Shown piece after piece: positions 1 through 8,925 of a stretch of 64,000 bases of DNA; position 1 is the stretch's first letter; each line of letters starts with the position of its first letter. The notes below the pieces were generated by a model, which did no database searches, was not told where the DNA came from, and was given only the letters and a program-made list of their open reading frames with translations. Origin of the DNA: Candidatus Poribacteria bacterium (GTDB lineage Bacteria; Poribacteria; WGA-4E; WGA-3G); contig OY282374.1 in assembly GCA_958295815.1 (NCBI GenBank), positions 640,856 to 704,855 of the forward strand. Direction: 5' to 3'. The position numbers and the translations under genes were made by a program.

Positions 1-786
1 GTCGCCCACAATATAGATCGGAACATCCGTGAGTGGCACTGCTGCCTCTATCAATGTCAGAATCCCTTTGCTCCGGTGTACCCGCCCGAAATAGAGAATA
101 TAATCCCCTTTGGAGAAGTTGGGTGTGATGTCGGAAACATCGACAAAATTATGAACCGTTGAGATTTTATCTTTAGGAATACCATGCGAGATCATCTTTT
201 TCCGGAGGAAATGGGAGACCGAGATAAAATGGTCGAATTTCTTAATGGCACCGAGCATTTTAGAGACATAGGACTCGGTAACACTCAATGCCGTGCGAGC
301 GAAGGAGCCTCTATTGCATCGTTTCGGGAGTGCTCGCCAAAAATGTTTTCCCTCACATGCCTCGCAGATTTGGTCGTTTGAGAGATGGCTATAGACAGGA
401 CAGGTTAGTTTGTACTCGTGTAATGTCTGAATAAGCGGAATACCGTCTTTTTTTAGAACTTCCAAAATTGAGGCAGTGAGTTTGCCGTAGTAGATGTGGA
501 AATGCGCCAGATCGATGTCTGTGTCTCTCAGCAACTGTCGGGCTGATTTAACGGCATCGTGTGAATATAAAAAACGCAGTAAATCCGCTGCGCCGGGATG
601 CTCGAAATCGGCACCGCGTGGGAAATAGCGTTCCCATTCAGATGGCTCGTTATTAGGGTTTGCTGCTGTAAACGGAATGACTCGGTGTCCGTGCTTTCGC
701 AGTAGTTCAGCGAGAGTGAAAAAGTACCGGTCAGAACCGCCACGAACATGGTGATTCTGTGAGACGTTCAGAATAGTACTTTTCAT
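1..786 (-). CDS. Glycosyltransferase family 4, 3'-truncated by the window edge
   Basis: The frame is open for 262 codons from an ATG at 786 to the window edge, so the C-terminal part is outside. The start has a clear AGGAGG upstream. The N-terminus (MKSTILNVSQNHHVRGGSDRY) is typical of GT4 enzymes: a short strand followed by a GGSD/GGxE-like loop. Near residue 200 there is a hydrophobic strand and 'HNFVDVSDI', and the fragment ends in 'ILYFGRVHRSKGILTLIEAA', the usual opening of the second Rossmann domain. It should transfer a sugar from a nucleotide donor to an exopolysaccharide, LPS or glycolipid acceptor; the acceptor cannot be told. A cysteine-rich stretch near residues 120-150 (CPVYSH..CEAC) is common in a subgroup of these enzymes. 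Confidence 0.85.
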   Translation of the reverse strand, partial: MKSTILNVSQNHHVRGGSDRYFFTLAELLRKHGHRVIPFTAANPNNEPSEWERYFPRGADFEHPGAADLLRFLYSHDAVKSARQLLRDTDIDLAHFHIYYGKLTASILEVLKKDGIPLIQTLHEYKLTCPVYSHLSNDQICEACEGKHFWRALPKRCNRGSFARTALSVTESYVSKMLGAIKKFDHFISVSHFLRKKMISHGIPKDKISTVHNFVDVSDITPNFSKGDYILYFGRVHRSKGILTLIEAAVPLTDVPIYIVGD

Positions 787-1034
787 CAGTGATTCCTCCT
801 TGTAGAATCAATAGCAGCTGGTTTTATGGTGAATCCTAAAAATAAATAGACACTTCTTCCATCCATAAATCCAATAACAGAACACCTCTGTTCGACGAGG
901 TCCCCGTGCCTCGGCGATGCAGAGTGTCCATGTAATTCTAAAATCTACCATATGAGACGTTCGGGATAAGTATGCATCCTATAAAAGATTTTTGACATGC
1001 TGCTCGTGAGCCTCTTTCACAACTCCAACTCCAT

Positions 1035-1955
1035 CTATAACTCTGTTAGGAGTGTCGGATATGGGAAACCCGCATCGGCAATCCGCTCATCTACGAACGG
1101 CTCATAGTAAACTGTTCCAACCTGTTTAGTCGTTAGCTCTGGATCGCTAGCGTCTATGATAGCGTTCTCTATTTTCGTAACATCTGAATTTCCCCACCAA
1201 TTGTTGGTTATTATTAGGTTGAACTTTACATTCAGACGGAGCGCGAAGATATTTGCATTCAGGTTGTTGTTTTGGATGACAGACTGGACATTTTCACAGA
1301 AGATACCGGTTTCGTTTTTTGTAATATTGTTTTTCTCGATTTGAGGACGTGTTTGGCGACCGATCGTGCGAATCCCGATATTATTGTCAAGAATATCGTT
1401 GTGTTGGATGTGTGCGTCGCTACCATCTAAAGCGATGGCAGTTTTATTCAAGCGCAGTGTGCATTCCACCACAGTGGGTGAAGTTGTTTTGATGTCCAGT
1501 GCGATCGTGGCATACTCTATGACTGTGCCTCTGATGAAACTCTCTAAATCGTGCGTATGGTCGAAAAAGATACCGTGCCAATCCCCCGGTGCCGGTTTGA
1601 TATTTTCCGATGTGAGATGTACAAGTTGCGTTACCTCTTCTTGGGCTAAGGGAGTTCCGATCTTTAGAATGCCTTTCACCGTTAGGAGGGCATCTCGTCC
1701 AAATTTAACAGTAGTTCCCGGTGAAATGTTGAGGGTAACATCTTGCGGAATTTCTAAAGTGCCCTTCACGATATAAGTCTTTTCAGGGGTCCACGTCTCA
1801 TCTTTGGTTAGTTGATGGTTTTCAAGGACAACCTCGGAGCTTTCTGGGGGTGCTACGGGGTTAGTGGTGTTTTGAGTTGTACAGCCTGGACCGATGGCTA
1901 AGTTAATACAGAGGATTAACAGACAGTATTTTAAGTGTAGGTATTGAATTTTCAT
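1035..1955 (-). CDS. Lipoprotein with right-handed beta-helix (pectate-lyase-like) repeats
   Basis: The 306-aa reading starts at the ATG at 1955, where a basic n-region and hydrophobic core lead to the lipobox-like IGPGC; an upstream in-frame ATG at 2024 would place this signal internally. After the Cys comes a short linker, a strand-rich segment with 'SPGTTVKFG', and then many short N/I-rich rungs (such as 'IQHNDILDNNIGIRTIG' and 'IEKNNITKNETGIFCENV'), the pattern of parallel beta-helix proteins (NosD/PbH1 repeats). 'NNWWGN' near the end is a frequent rung motif in this class. It is probably a membrane-anchored carbohydrate-binding or structural protein. No lyase active site can be assigned. 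Confidence 0.75.
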   Translation of the reverse strand: MKIQYLHLKYCLLILCINLAIGPGCTTQNTTNPVAPPESSEVVLENHQLTKDETWTPEKTYIVKGTLEIPQDVTLNISPGTTVKFGRDALLTVKGILKIGTPLAQEEVTQLVHLTSENIKPAPGDWHGIFFDHTHDLESFIRGTVIEYATIALDIKTTSPTVVECTLRLNKTAIALDGSDAHIQHNDILDNNIGIRTIGRQTRPQIEKNNITKNETGIFCENVQSVIQNNNLNANIFALRLNVKFNLIITNNWWGNSDVTKIENAIIDASDPELTTKQVGTVYYEPFVDERIADAGFPYPTLLTEL

Positions 1956-2076
1956 GTTTCGTATGACGAGTCCAATCATTCCATGACTATATAAGAGAAC
2001 GTTATTTTGTCGTGTTTGTTGCAATTTGTGTCTATTTTCATCAATATTTCTGGATTTGGATTTTCTGTCGCATAAG

Positions 2077-2793
2077 TTATGATTGGGAGATTGCTAATTC
2101 ACTCATCAACACTATCATACCACAGCCAATTTTCGCACCACCGCCCGGCAGAATTGGAGGCACTACCGCTGATGTATTCGCGTGAGAATGTGCGGGTGTT
2201 CCTGGCGGATGGAAGTGTGGTTCTACCATCTGCGTATCCATTTCCATATTCATGTCCATTTGTGTGTTCATATGGTGTGCATGTGGATTGGTTAGGAAGG
2301 TATCACCAGTTTCGTGGATCATAATCAGTTTGCCGAGAATGTCGGTGTTTGGATCTCCACCAAGAGACCAGAATGGTGTTGTAAACTCAATAGTCCCTGT
2401 GCCATCTTCGCCAGCCACAATGTTTCCGACTTCGCCTATACCGATGGGCGGTGTATTGAGCGCCGCTTGGACGACAGGTATACCGGGCGTCCCGGCTGGA
2501 GTTCCCATAGGATGCCAATGCAGTCCAGCGTCGGTGCAACTGCTGCCTATATGGAGGTGCATTGCGTGTAAGCCTTGGGTGGCGTTCTGGATTTCGATAA
2601 CGACGTGAACCCCTCCGTCTACTTCTATGAATGTAGCAGTCCCGGTCAGACCGCTCCCGTCTATTTCAGAAATAGTAGCAACTGCGATTTTGTCAATAGA
2701 CTCTGTGATGATAACCTCTGTCGGATTTTTTTCACAACTGGTCGCAAGACATATTATGGGAATAAGAGTTATTAACTTTATGTAGAGTCTCAT
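2077..2793 (-). CDS. Cu/Zn superoxide dismutase-like lipoprotein with a His/Met-rich insert
   Basis: 238 aa. The N-terminus is a lipoprotein signal (LATSC). The SOD_Cu fold is recognisable by 'MHLHIG' (two Cu ligands), 'CTDAGLHWHP' (bridging His region), 'GEVGNIVAGEDG', 'IMIHETGDTF' (third Cu-ligand region) and the C-terminal 'GGGAKIGCGMI'. The family normally dismutates superoxide in the periplasm. Three things are odd. The usual H-x-G-D-L-G-N stretch reads GIGEVGN, so a Zn-ligand His is missing and Asp is Glu. The electrostatic Arg of GGxxARIxCG is Lys. A roughly 35-residue insert rich in His and Met (HAHHMNTQMDMNMEMD) follows the third Cu-ligand region and looks like a copper-binding segment. 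It may be a copper-holding or Zn-deficient SOD-like protein. Confidence 0.8.
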   Translation of the reverse strand: MRLYIKLITLIPIICLATSCEKNPTEVIITESIDKIAVATISEIDGSGLTGTATFIEVDGGVHVVIEIQNATQGLHAMHLHIGSSCTDAGLHWHPMGTPAGTPGIPVVQAALNTPPIGIGEVGNIVAGEDGTGTIEFTTPFWSLGGDPNTDILGKLIMIHETGDTFLTNPHAHHMNTQMDMNMEMDTQMVEPHFHPPGTPAHSHANTSAVVPPILPGGGAKIGCGMIVLMSELAISQS

Positions 2794-2914
2794 ATTTATG
2801 AAATATCCTTTTATAAAGCGATTCCGTTGAGGTGTTGTAGTATTGCGGGTATTATATCATATTTGATAGGCAAAATCAATCACGTCCTGTTCTCGGAAAC
2901 TGGACGATTAGTGC

Positions 2915-2942
2915 TTGACATTCCGCTTCATATTGGTACAAT
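2915..2942 (+). promoter_or_regulatory. Sigma-70-type promoter upstream of the ADC-like gene
   Basis: TTGACA at 2915-2920 and TACAAT at 2937-2942 are separated by 16 bases. Transcription would begin near 2949, downstream of the in-frame ATG at 2943, which is one reason to place the protein start at 2976. Confidence 0.6.
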
Positions 2943-2975
2943 ATGGGTATATTACCTAAGCATGGAGGGAATCAG

Positions 2976-3824
2976 ATGGGATATAAATTAGATCCAAACG
3001 CAATGTACCGAATGCCCATACATTTTGGACCGAGAACGGGACCGAGATACGGACCGGATGGCAGGAAATTTGAGTGTAAAGATAACCCCAAGTCTACATC
3101 GGTTACGGTAAGCTTCCTAACAAATAGCGAACAACTTGAGGCTTTTCTACCTCCCGGTTTCTCGCTTAACGGTGAACCTGTTGTATCCGTATCTGGCGGC
3201 TATATGAAGGAAATTGAATGGCTTGCGGGACGCGGCTATAATACTCTTGGCGTTAGCTTTCCAGTCGTTTTCAACGGCGAAGTAGACCGAGCAACCGGCT
3301 CATTGTTGACGGTGCTATGGGAAAATCTAACTGACCCGATTTTGACGGGACGTGAAGAATTAGGTTTTTCTAAAATCTATTGCGCACTTCCAGATCCACT
3401 CACTTTTAATGGTGAAACACACTGCACCGCCAGTTGGATGGGTTTCAAATTCATGGACATGCACGTCAGAGCGACTGAGCAGGTCCCAATACAACCGGCG
3501 TCCCCTTCCGCACAGCCCCCGAGTGGTGAACAGCCGCTTACCGGTACACTCCACTATAAATATATGCCGAGAACTGGCGAATGGGGTACTGCGGATATTG
3601 CCTATGCTGTGCTAACACCCGCAAGCTCTCCGAACCGAGTTGTTCAGGAACACTGGCGCGGCGAGGGAACGGTAGAGTTCCACAAAGCCCGATGGGAAGA
3701 CCTGCCAACGCAGTATAATATTGTCAATGCTTTCCACGAACTGGAAGTCAAGGAGTGGCGTGGCGCATCCATCGTTAAGAGCGTAGGTGGTAAAGACTTA
3801 AGCGATCAACGCATCTTGCGTTAA
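2976..3824 (+). CDS. Acetoacetate decarboxylase-like family protein
   Basis: 282 aa from the ATG at 2976, which has GGAGG seven bases upstream; the earlier ATG at 2943 overlaps the promoter -10 box. The sequence matches the acetoacetate decarboxylase (ADC) superfamily: 'LEAFLPPGF' near residue 55, a beta-cone core, and the signature 'GREELGFSKIYC'. In classical ADC the last part of this signature carries two adjacent lysines, the first forming the Schiff base; here the pair is Lys-Ile, so the catalytic lysine position is kept and the neighbour that tunes its pKa is lost. Related proteins act on other keto acids by Schiff-base chemistry. It is convergent with the SDR that follows, with only six bases between the stop codons. 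Confidence 0.75.
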   Translation: MGYKLDPNAMYRMPIHFGPRTGPRYGPDGRKFECKDNPKSTSVTVSFLTNSEQLEAFLPPGFSLNGEPVVSVSGGYMKEIEWLAGRGYNTLGVSFPVVFNGEVDRATGSLLTVLWENLTDPILTGREELGFSKIYCALPDPLTFNGETHCTASWMGFKFMDMHVRATEQVPIQPASPSAQPPSGEQPLTGTLHYKYMPRTGEWGTADIAYAVLTPASSPNRVVQEHWRGEGTVEFHKARWEDLPTQYNIVNAFHELEVKEWRGASIVKSVGGKDLSDQRILR

Positions 3825-3830
3825 TTCTTG

Positions 3831-4667
3831 TTAGTCCATCACAGTACCGCCTGAAACGGTGATAGAGACCCCTGTTAGGTAGGCGGCTTCGTCTGAGGCG
3901 AGGAATGCTGCCATTTTGGCAACATCGGCTCCCTCGGCGAGTCGCCCGAAGGGGACGGCTGCCTCGGAGCGGCGTTCGTATTCCGAGAGTTGTTCGGCAG
4001 CGGAAAGGTTATCGGGCATTAGCACGGACGCAAGATGCGCGATGCGTTCTGTGTCTACAAGCCCCGGGCAGATAGCATTGACATTGACCTGATAAGGTGC
4101 GAGTTCATGCGCGAGCGATTGCGTAAAACCGATTACAGCGAATTTTGAGGCACTATATGCGGCGAAGCGCGCCGATCCCCGTTTCCCGGTAACAGATGAC
4201 ATATTGATGATTTTGCCTCCTGTTCCCTGCGCGATGAGATGACGTGCCACCGCCTGAGAACAGAGGAATACACCTTTCACATTGACCCCCTGTACCCTAT
4301 CCCAATCCTCTTCAGCCAGATCGACAACTGGGACGCGATCCTTGCCCGCTATCGTTCCCGCATTGTTGACGAGAATGTCGATTTTACCAAAATGTGCGAC
4401 GGTCTGGTCCACCATCTCGCGTACCTGTTTGGCATCCGTAACGTCCGCAACGACGCTGATAGCACTTTGTCCCATCGCTTCAATTTCACGGACGAGATCG
4501 GGTAACCCTTGCCAGTCTGCCTGATCGTCGGCGTAAGGATGCTCAGTGATGTCGTTGACAGCAACATCAGCACCTTCTTCTGCCAAGCGGGTCGCAATGG
4601 CACGTCCGATGCCGTTTTTACCTCCTGCGCCTGTCACCAAGGCGACTTTTCCGTTCAAATTGTACAT
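3831..4667 (-). CDS. Short-chain dehydrogenase/reductase (classical SDR)
   Basis: 278 aa, normal SDR length. The N-terminal nucleotide-binding motif TGAGGKNGIG starts near residue 12; NNAG is near residue 101; the catalytic Ser and YSASK are near residues 157-175; the C-terminus ends in the usual 'ITVSGGTVMD' pattern. It should oxidise or reduce a hydroxyl/keto group using NAD(P)(H) in the cytoplasm; the substrate is unknown. The ATG at 4667 follows an AGGAGG motif. The neighbouring genes (ADC-like protein, membrane protein) suggest small-molecule catabolism, but this is inference. Confidence 0.88.
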   Translation of the reverse strand: MYNLNGKVALVTGAGGKNGIGRAIATRLAEEGADVAVNDITEHPYADDQADWQGLPDLVREIEAMGQSAISVVADVTDAKQVREMVDQTVAHFGKIDILVNNAGTIAGKDRVPVVDLAEEDWDRVQGVNVKGVFLCSQAVARHLIAQGTGGKIINMSSVTGKRGSARFAAYSASKFAVIGFTQSLAHELAPYQVNVNAICPGLVDTERIAHLASVLMPDNLSAAEQLSEYERRSEAAVPFGRLAEGADVAKMAAFLASDEAAYLTGVSITVSGGTVMD

Positions 4668-4716
4668 TCAGAAATACCTCCTTTAAATTACATTATTTGC
4701 TACGGCTTTGTGTGCC

Positions 4717-6645
4717 TTAGGGCGACCAGAGGACGTACGTCGGCATATCAAACAGCGTACCGATGAGTGCCCAACCCCCTACGAATACATAATCGCCCAT
4801 TACAAGTCCTAAAAAGAATGGGATTGCACGTTGATGTGCCCGTAAGCCGAAGATTGAGACAATAATGAACTTTATCATCCAGCCGAGAAAAACAGAGAAC
4901 CAGAAATCCGCAAGACCACCCCACGTTGCGGCTGTCATTACATATCCGATCGGATGGAAGGGCCACCACATAAACTTATGACGCAAAAAATAGAGTATTC
5001 CTGTCATCCCTGCCCCGATACCCATGGATTGCGTCCCGTCCCAATTCGGACCGGTCGGATTGTTAATCCACCGTTCTAAGCGTCTACCGAAAACCTCCTC
5101 ACCGATGCCGACAATGTAACCGTGTACAGCAAGGGCACCTGTCTCATAAATGAGGTAGAGAAATGCCCAAAACGATGCGAGTGTCCCAATGATGATTGAG
5201 AACATCATCACCCAGACGAGCCTTCGGCTGTTTATGCCTGTACGTTCGGCGAGTTTAAATCCCTCCAATTGGTTTGGCATCGGATGCGAAACATTGAGTC
5301 GGTTGAGCCAGTAATAAAAGGAGATAATCGTGAGGTTCTCGGTCCCAACCACTCGTGGTCCGAGGGTGACCGCCATCAGTCGTGCTGGATCGAGAGCGAG
5401 GATCTCGTGCGATGGTGGTCCGAATTCGGCGCGCACGCGCGTTACACCGAGTGCCATTAAAGTGAAAATGACAATAAAGCCGAGCACGCCGCCTAAAGAC
5501 ATACCCGCCTGTATCGAGAATAACGTGAGTCCGATGGTCCCGAAAATTAACCCGCCGACAGCGAAGCGATAAGGCATCGGTTCATTTGAATCATCATACG
5601 CCTTTTTGGTCATCAAGCAATTCTTGACGACATCACCGAGATGTCTCCGGGTCCCCCACAACGCCAAAATACCAACAGCAAGCCACGCACCACCTGCGCG
5701 CTCAGCAAGATAGAGTTCCCCTTCACCCATCATTCCAGTGCGAACAACCCGTTCCGCTTTGCCAAATAAATAGAAAAACCACGCCGACATCGAAATGTCC
5801 AACGGCACGAAGAACGTTAGTCCTATAATAAACGGAAAAATAGATAAAGGGACCCACCCAACGGCGTTCCACGGCTTGTCCGTGAATAGATGTTGGATAG
5901 AGTAAGAACTGAGTTGGATGGCGGGGATTTGAGGGAATAGGTAGCTCAATCCTACGAGAATTTCAATACCGGCAGCAACCGAAAAGCCTATCCACATCGT
6001 GCTGTTTCTGTAAAAACTTTTCCGTCCCTGTGCCATCTGAAGCGGTAATTGGATTATCGGATACGCCAGCTTTTCACGCTCCGTCCACTGAACACGGATG
6101 ATGCTATTGAGGCATATCAGTGTGAACCAGAGGAGAGCAACAAACCCTGTCCAGACCAGAATTGGCACCATCCAACCGCGTAGATGCTTCGGGAGATAAA
6201 AGCTCAAGCCTCCCTTAAAGTAAGCGTCCAGGGCAGAATCCTCAGGCACAAACCACGTCGGAATGTAGCGCCAGAAGAGGTTTGCCCATTCGTTTTCGAT
6301 AGTGGCGAACCGGAACGGGTGCGCGAGGGTTCCAACCAGAAAGGTCATCATTGAGTGACCGCCGATGGTGGAGACCATTACGACCATGATATAGATGACA
6401 AGGAGTTCCTGTGTGGTCAGTGCAGTGCGGGGTGAGAGTTTTTTCCAAGCGAGGTTGAGACCGATGACGGCGAAAAGGGTAAAAACTGCGTTGAAGAAGA
6501 GCGAGACGAAGTTGAGAAGAAATTGCGGCTGAATCATCTCAGCCGCGTAGGCGAGCCAATAGGCGTTCCCAATGACGAGTACTGTCCCAATGAGGAGTGC
6601 TCGAACGGTAATTCCAGATGTAAAGGCGTCGCGAGGTTGTGACAT
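4717..6645 (-). CDS. Large multipass membrane protein (DUF6784/DUF6785-like)
   Basis: 642 aa with about a dozen hydrophobic segments spread over the length, for example near residues 15-35, 45-65, 82-100 and 158-180. I recognise the general type found in Planctomycetes, Poribacteria and other carbohydrate-degrading bacteria (DUF6785 N-terminal and DUF6784 C-terminal regions, distantly reminiscent of oligopeptide transporters). The loop 'VRVQWTEREKLAYPIIQLPLQM' and the motif 'GLTFFVPLDISMSAWFFY' are typical. The function is not established; transport is a guess from topology. It lies in a minus-strand run upstream of the SDR. Confidence 0.7.
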   Translation of the reverse strand: MSQPRDAFTSGITVRALLIGTVLVIGNAYWLAYAAEMIQPQFLLNFVSLFFNAVFTLFAVIGLNLAWKKLSPRTALTTQELLVIYIMVVMVSTIGGHSMMTFLVGTLAHPFRFATIENEWANLFWRYIPTWFVPEDSALDAYFKGGLSFYLPKHLRGWMVPILVWTGFVALLWFTLICLNSIIRVQWTEREKLAYPIIQLPLQMAQGRKSFYRNSTMWIGFSVAAGIEILVGLSYLFPQIPAIQLSSYSIQHLFTDKPWNAVGWVPLSIFPFIIGLTFFVPLDISMSAWFFYLFGKAERVVRTGMMGEGELYLAERAGGAWLAVGILALWGTRRHLGDVVKNCLMTKKAYDDSNEPMPYRFAVGGLIFGTIGLTLFSIQAGMSLGGVLGFIVIFTLMALGVTRVRAEFGPPSHEILALDPARLMAVTLGPRVVGTENLTIISFYYWLNRLNVSHPMPNQLEGFKLAERTGINSRRLVWVMMFSIIIGTLASFWAFLYLIYETGALAVHGYIVGIGEEVFGRRLERWINNPTGPNWDGTQSMGIGAGMTGILYFLRHKFMWWPFHPIGYVMTAATWGGLADFWFSVFLGWMIKFIIVSIFGLRAHQRAIPFFLGLVMGDYVFVGGWALIGTLFDMPTYVLWSP

Positions 6646-6674
6646 GCTTAAATCGCAGTTGGTTTTCAGTGCTT

Positions 6675-7466
6675 TTATTCTTTAAGGGAACCCCACGTTA
6701 GGGCGAGTTTGTCTGAGGGTTCAACAGCTAATACTTCGTCGTCAAAAGTAAGGTCGCCATAGAAGAGAGCATCCCATGCGCCGCCAGGCATCCACCCGAT
6801 CTGATGTTCGCGACTGCCCCCTTCACAATCATTCGCATGGAAGCTAAGTCCGATCGTTAATCCGTCTTCTGCTTTGAACTTGTCACCTTCCCCAGGGTTT
6901 GCGAACTGCGGGTTGCCGCGCGGTTTTGTTGGATCGATAGCGACTTCATAGATGTAGTCATTGCCGTTATTAATCAGCACCCACTCCGTGTTTTCCTTGG
7001 ATGCAGCGGCGGATAAGTCTTTGCCATTTGCACCGAGTGTCCACTGAACAAGGGTATCTCGTACCATGCCGTTGGCGAAATCGAACATAAATTCGACACT
7101 GTCATCGTTCCACCAACCGGCACCAGGCGGGTTAACATCTTGGAGTTTATCGTCTGTGATCTCAACGGCGAAATAGATACGGGTAGGGTCTTGGGCACTC
7201 CATGCCACCCTACCTTGTCCAGTGAAATCGCTGGCTTTTGGAAGTCCATCGCCAACGTCTTTTAATTCATCAAATGCAACGATTTCAGCGCGTTCCCATT
7301 CTTTGAGATCGCCGTCTATTTTAATGTTCCTAATCTGTTTAGCAATGTATTCCTTATCACGTTTCGCCGCGACAGGTAAGCTTATCGTACAGAATAGAAA
7401 CGCAAGAGCCGTAGTAACTGCAATGGCATTATTAGCGGTCTTTAGAAAATATCTAATTTTTTTCAT
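6675..7466 (-). CDS. Secreted CBM9-like protein with C-terminal W-G motif
   Basis: 263 aa. The signal peptide (n-region MKKIRYFLK, hydrophobic core, cleavage after VAA) is followed by a family-9 carbohydrate-binding-like domain: 'IDGDLKEWERA' near residue 50, 'YFAVEITDDKLQDV' near 115, 'WWNDDSVEFMFD' near 135, 'AIDPTKPRG' near 185. This resembles the sugar-binding DOMON/CBM9 fold. The last residues VEPSDKLALTWGSLKE match the ending of six other proteins in the next 8 kb. The start codon overlaps the methyltransferase stop as ATGA, so the two may be translationally coupled; AGGAGG lies just upstream inside the methyltransferase gene. Probably a surface glycan-binding protein. Confidence 0.8.
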   Translation of the reverse strand: MKKIRYFLKTANNAIAVTTALAFLFCTISLPVAAKRDKEYIAKQIRNIKIDGDLKEWERAEIVAFDELKDVGDGLPKASDFTGQGRVAWSAQDPTRIYFAVEITDDKLQDVNPPGAGWWNDDSVEFMFDFANGMVRDTLVQWTLGANGKDLSAAASKENTEWVLINNGNDYIYEVAIDPTKPRGNPQFANPGEGDKFKAEDGLTIGLSFHANDCEGGSREHQIGWMPGGAWDALFYGDLTFDDEVLAVEPSDKLALTWGSLKE

Positions 7467-8842
7467 TCGAGAATTCCTCCATCTTTCAACTTTTGAATCA
7501 TTTGTTCCTGTGTGCCATTTCCTTTTATTGAATTACACACACCACACAACAACTGGAGGTTATCAAGAGTATCAATGCCTCCTTTAGATTCTCGGAGCAT
7601 GTGGTTAACTGTCATATTACGGTAGGGGAATGGAACTTGACAGCCGTTGCATTTACCTTCTTGGAGTCCAAATAGCGTGTGTTTGTGAGTTTGATCCTGT
7701 TTATGCGGTTTAGACATAGGACTGTTGGTTCGATGGATAATTTGTTTCATGATACCGTGCTGTTCAAGACGCATATTTACGAGTTCAAAGGACTTCGGAC
7801 TTAAATCAATACCTACCCATCGGCGTTGTAGGCGTTCAGCGGCGATACACGTCGTGGCACATCCGCAGAAAGGGTCGAGTACCATGTCACCCGGATTGCT
7901 GCTTGCTCGGATAATCCGCTCTAAGAGGGCAAGCGGTTTCTGCGTCGGATAGCCGATCCGTTCTTTACTTTTTGCCGTCAGATTGGGAATGTCTACCCAG
8001 ATGTTATTGAGAGTTTTGCCTTTCTGTTCATCGAGATACCGCTTGTATCGGGGGACGTTTCCAGGACGTATTTGCACAATGCGTCCTGCTTTGATTTCTT
8101 TCAACATTCGTACTTCCGCCCATCGCCATGTTCTAGTGACTCCCATGATTTCATAAGTAAGATGAGAATCCGGATCTTGGACCTGGGCGGTTAGCGAGGT
8201 ATATGAGACAAGGCGTTCGGTATCCGGTTCGACATAACAATATTGTCGCTTGGTCTTTTCGTCTAAATTTCCCATATCGTAAGGAATCGTGACAGCCCCA
8301 TGATTCCAGACGAACGCATTGGTTTTTGAGTACCGGAAGATGGCGTCTGAGTCTCGAGCGAGTCCTTTTTTGAGATTCCCTTTGCTGGTTACTGCACGTT
8401 GCCAAATGATCTCGTTTCTAAAATTGTCCTTCCCGAAGATGCTATCCATCATCATTTTGAGATAGTGGCTTGCGTTATCATCACAGTGTAGATAAATAGT
8501 CCCTGTCGGTTTCAGGATACGGTGCATCTCGAGCATTCGGATGCTCATCATGATGAGATAGGCTTTCATTGCCTTGCCGTGACTAAACTCAGCAGCACTA
8601 ATAGTGTGATAGAGTTCCGGTTGCTTCTCTGCAAGTTCACCGTGGGATGTGTTATCTAAGTCCTCCAAGGTCCAAGAGTCTTTGAACGCTGCGCCTGCGG
8701 CTTCGCTGCTTACCGGTGCCTCAAAGGTCCGATTGGAGTTGAAAGGCGGGTCGAGATAGATTAAGTCTATAGTGTCTGTACCAAGACCGCGCAGGACATG
8801 CAGGTTGTCATTTTCAAAGATGGTTCGGTTCTCGACGTTCAT
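7463..8842 (-). CDS. DNA methyltransferase (N4/N6 type) fused to a C-terminal HNH domain
   Basis: 459 aa. The catalytic motif IV DPPF is at residues 31-34 and the AdoMet-binding motif I (DPFCGCATT, then GIDLS) near residue 320, the order of beta-class amino-methyltransferases. 'GYPTQKPLALLERII' precedes motif I, as usual. From about residue 400 a second domain has CxxC ('CNGC'), 'VNHMLRESKGG', 'DNLQLLC' and CxxC ('CGVC'), followed by 'NSIKGN': a zinc-bound HNH nuclease fold. One chain could therefore both modify and cut DNA, or the HNH part may serve recognition. No separate specificity or restriction gene is adjacent. The stop overlaps the start of the next, unrelated secreted-protein gene. 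Confidence 0.85.
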   Translation of the reverse strand: MNVENRTIFENDNLHVLRGLGTDTIDLIYLDPPFNSNRTFEAPVSSEAAGAAFKDSWTLEDLDNTSHGELAEKQPELYHTISAAEFSHGKAMKAYLIMMSIRMLEMHRILKPTGTIYLHCDDNASHYLKMMMDSIFGKDNFRNEIIWQRAVTSKGNLKKGLARDSDAIFRYSKTNAFVWNHGAVTIPYDMGNLDEKTKRQYCYVEPDTERLVSYTSLTAQVQDPDSHLTYEIMGVTRTWRWAEVRMLKEIKAGRIVQIRPGNVPRYKRYLDEQKGKTLNNIWVDIPNLTAKSKERIGYPTQKPLALLERIIRASSNPGDMVLDPFCGCATTCIAAERLQRRWVGIDLSPKSFELVNMRLEQHGIMKQIIHRTNSPMSKPHKQDQTHKHTLFGLQEGKCNGCQVPFPYRNMTVNHMLRESKGGIDTLDNLQLLCGVCNSIKGNGTQEQMIQKLKDGGILE

Positions 8843-8885
8843 TTTGTTTCCCGTTGGACCATTGGAGGCGATAGGAACAGAGACA

Positions 8886-8907
8886 GGCGCGCCTTAGATG
8901 GCGCGCC
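8886..8907. repeat. GGCGCGCC inverted-repeat hairpin
   Basis: Two copies of GGCGCGCC (8886-8893 and 8900-8907) separated by TTAGAT form a strong hairpin between the LamG gene and the methyltransferase. There is no clear T-run on either strand, so it could be a terminator-like or dispersed structural element. Confidence 0.45.
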
Positions 8908-8925
8908 AAGGAAGTGTGTAACATC

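Noticed and set aside
4239..4766. Several plus-strand frames antisense to the SDR gene
   Set aside because: They are shadows of the well-supported minus-strand coding sequence.
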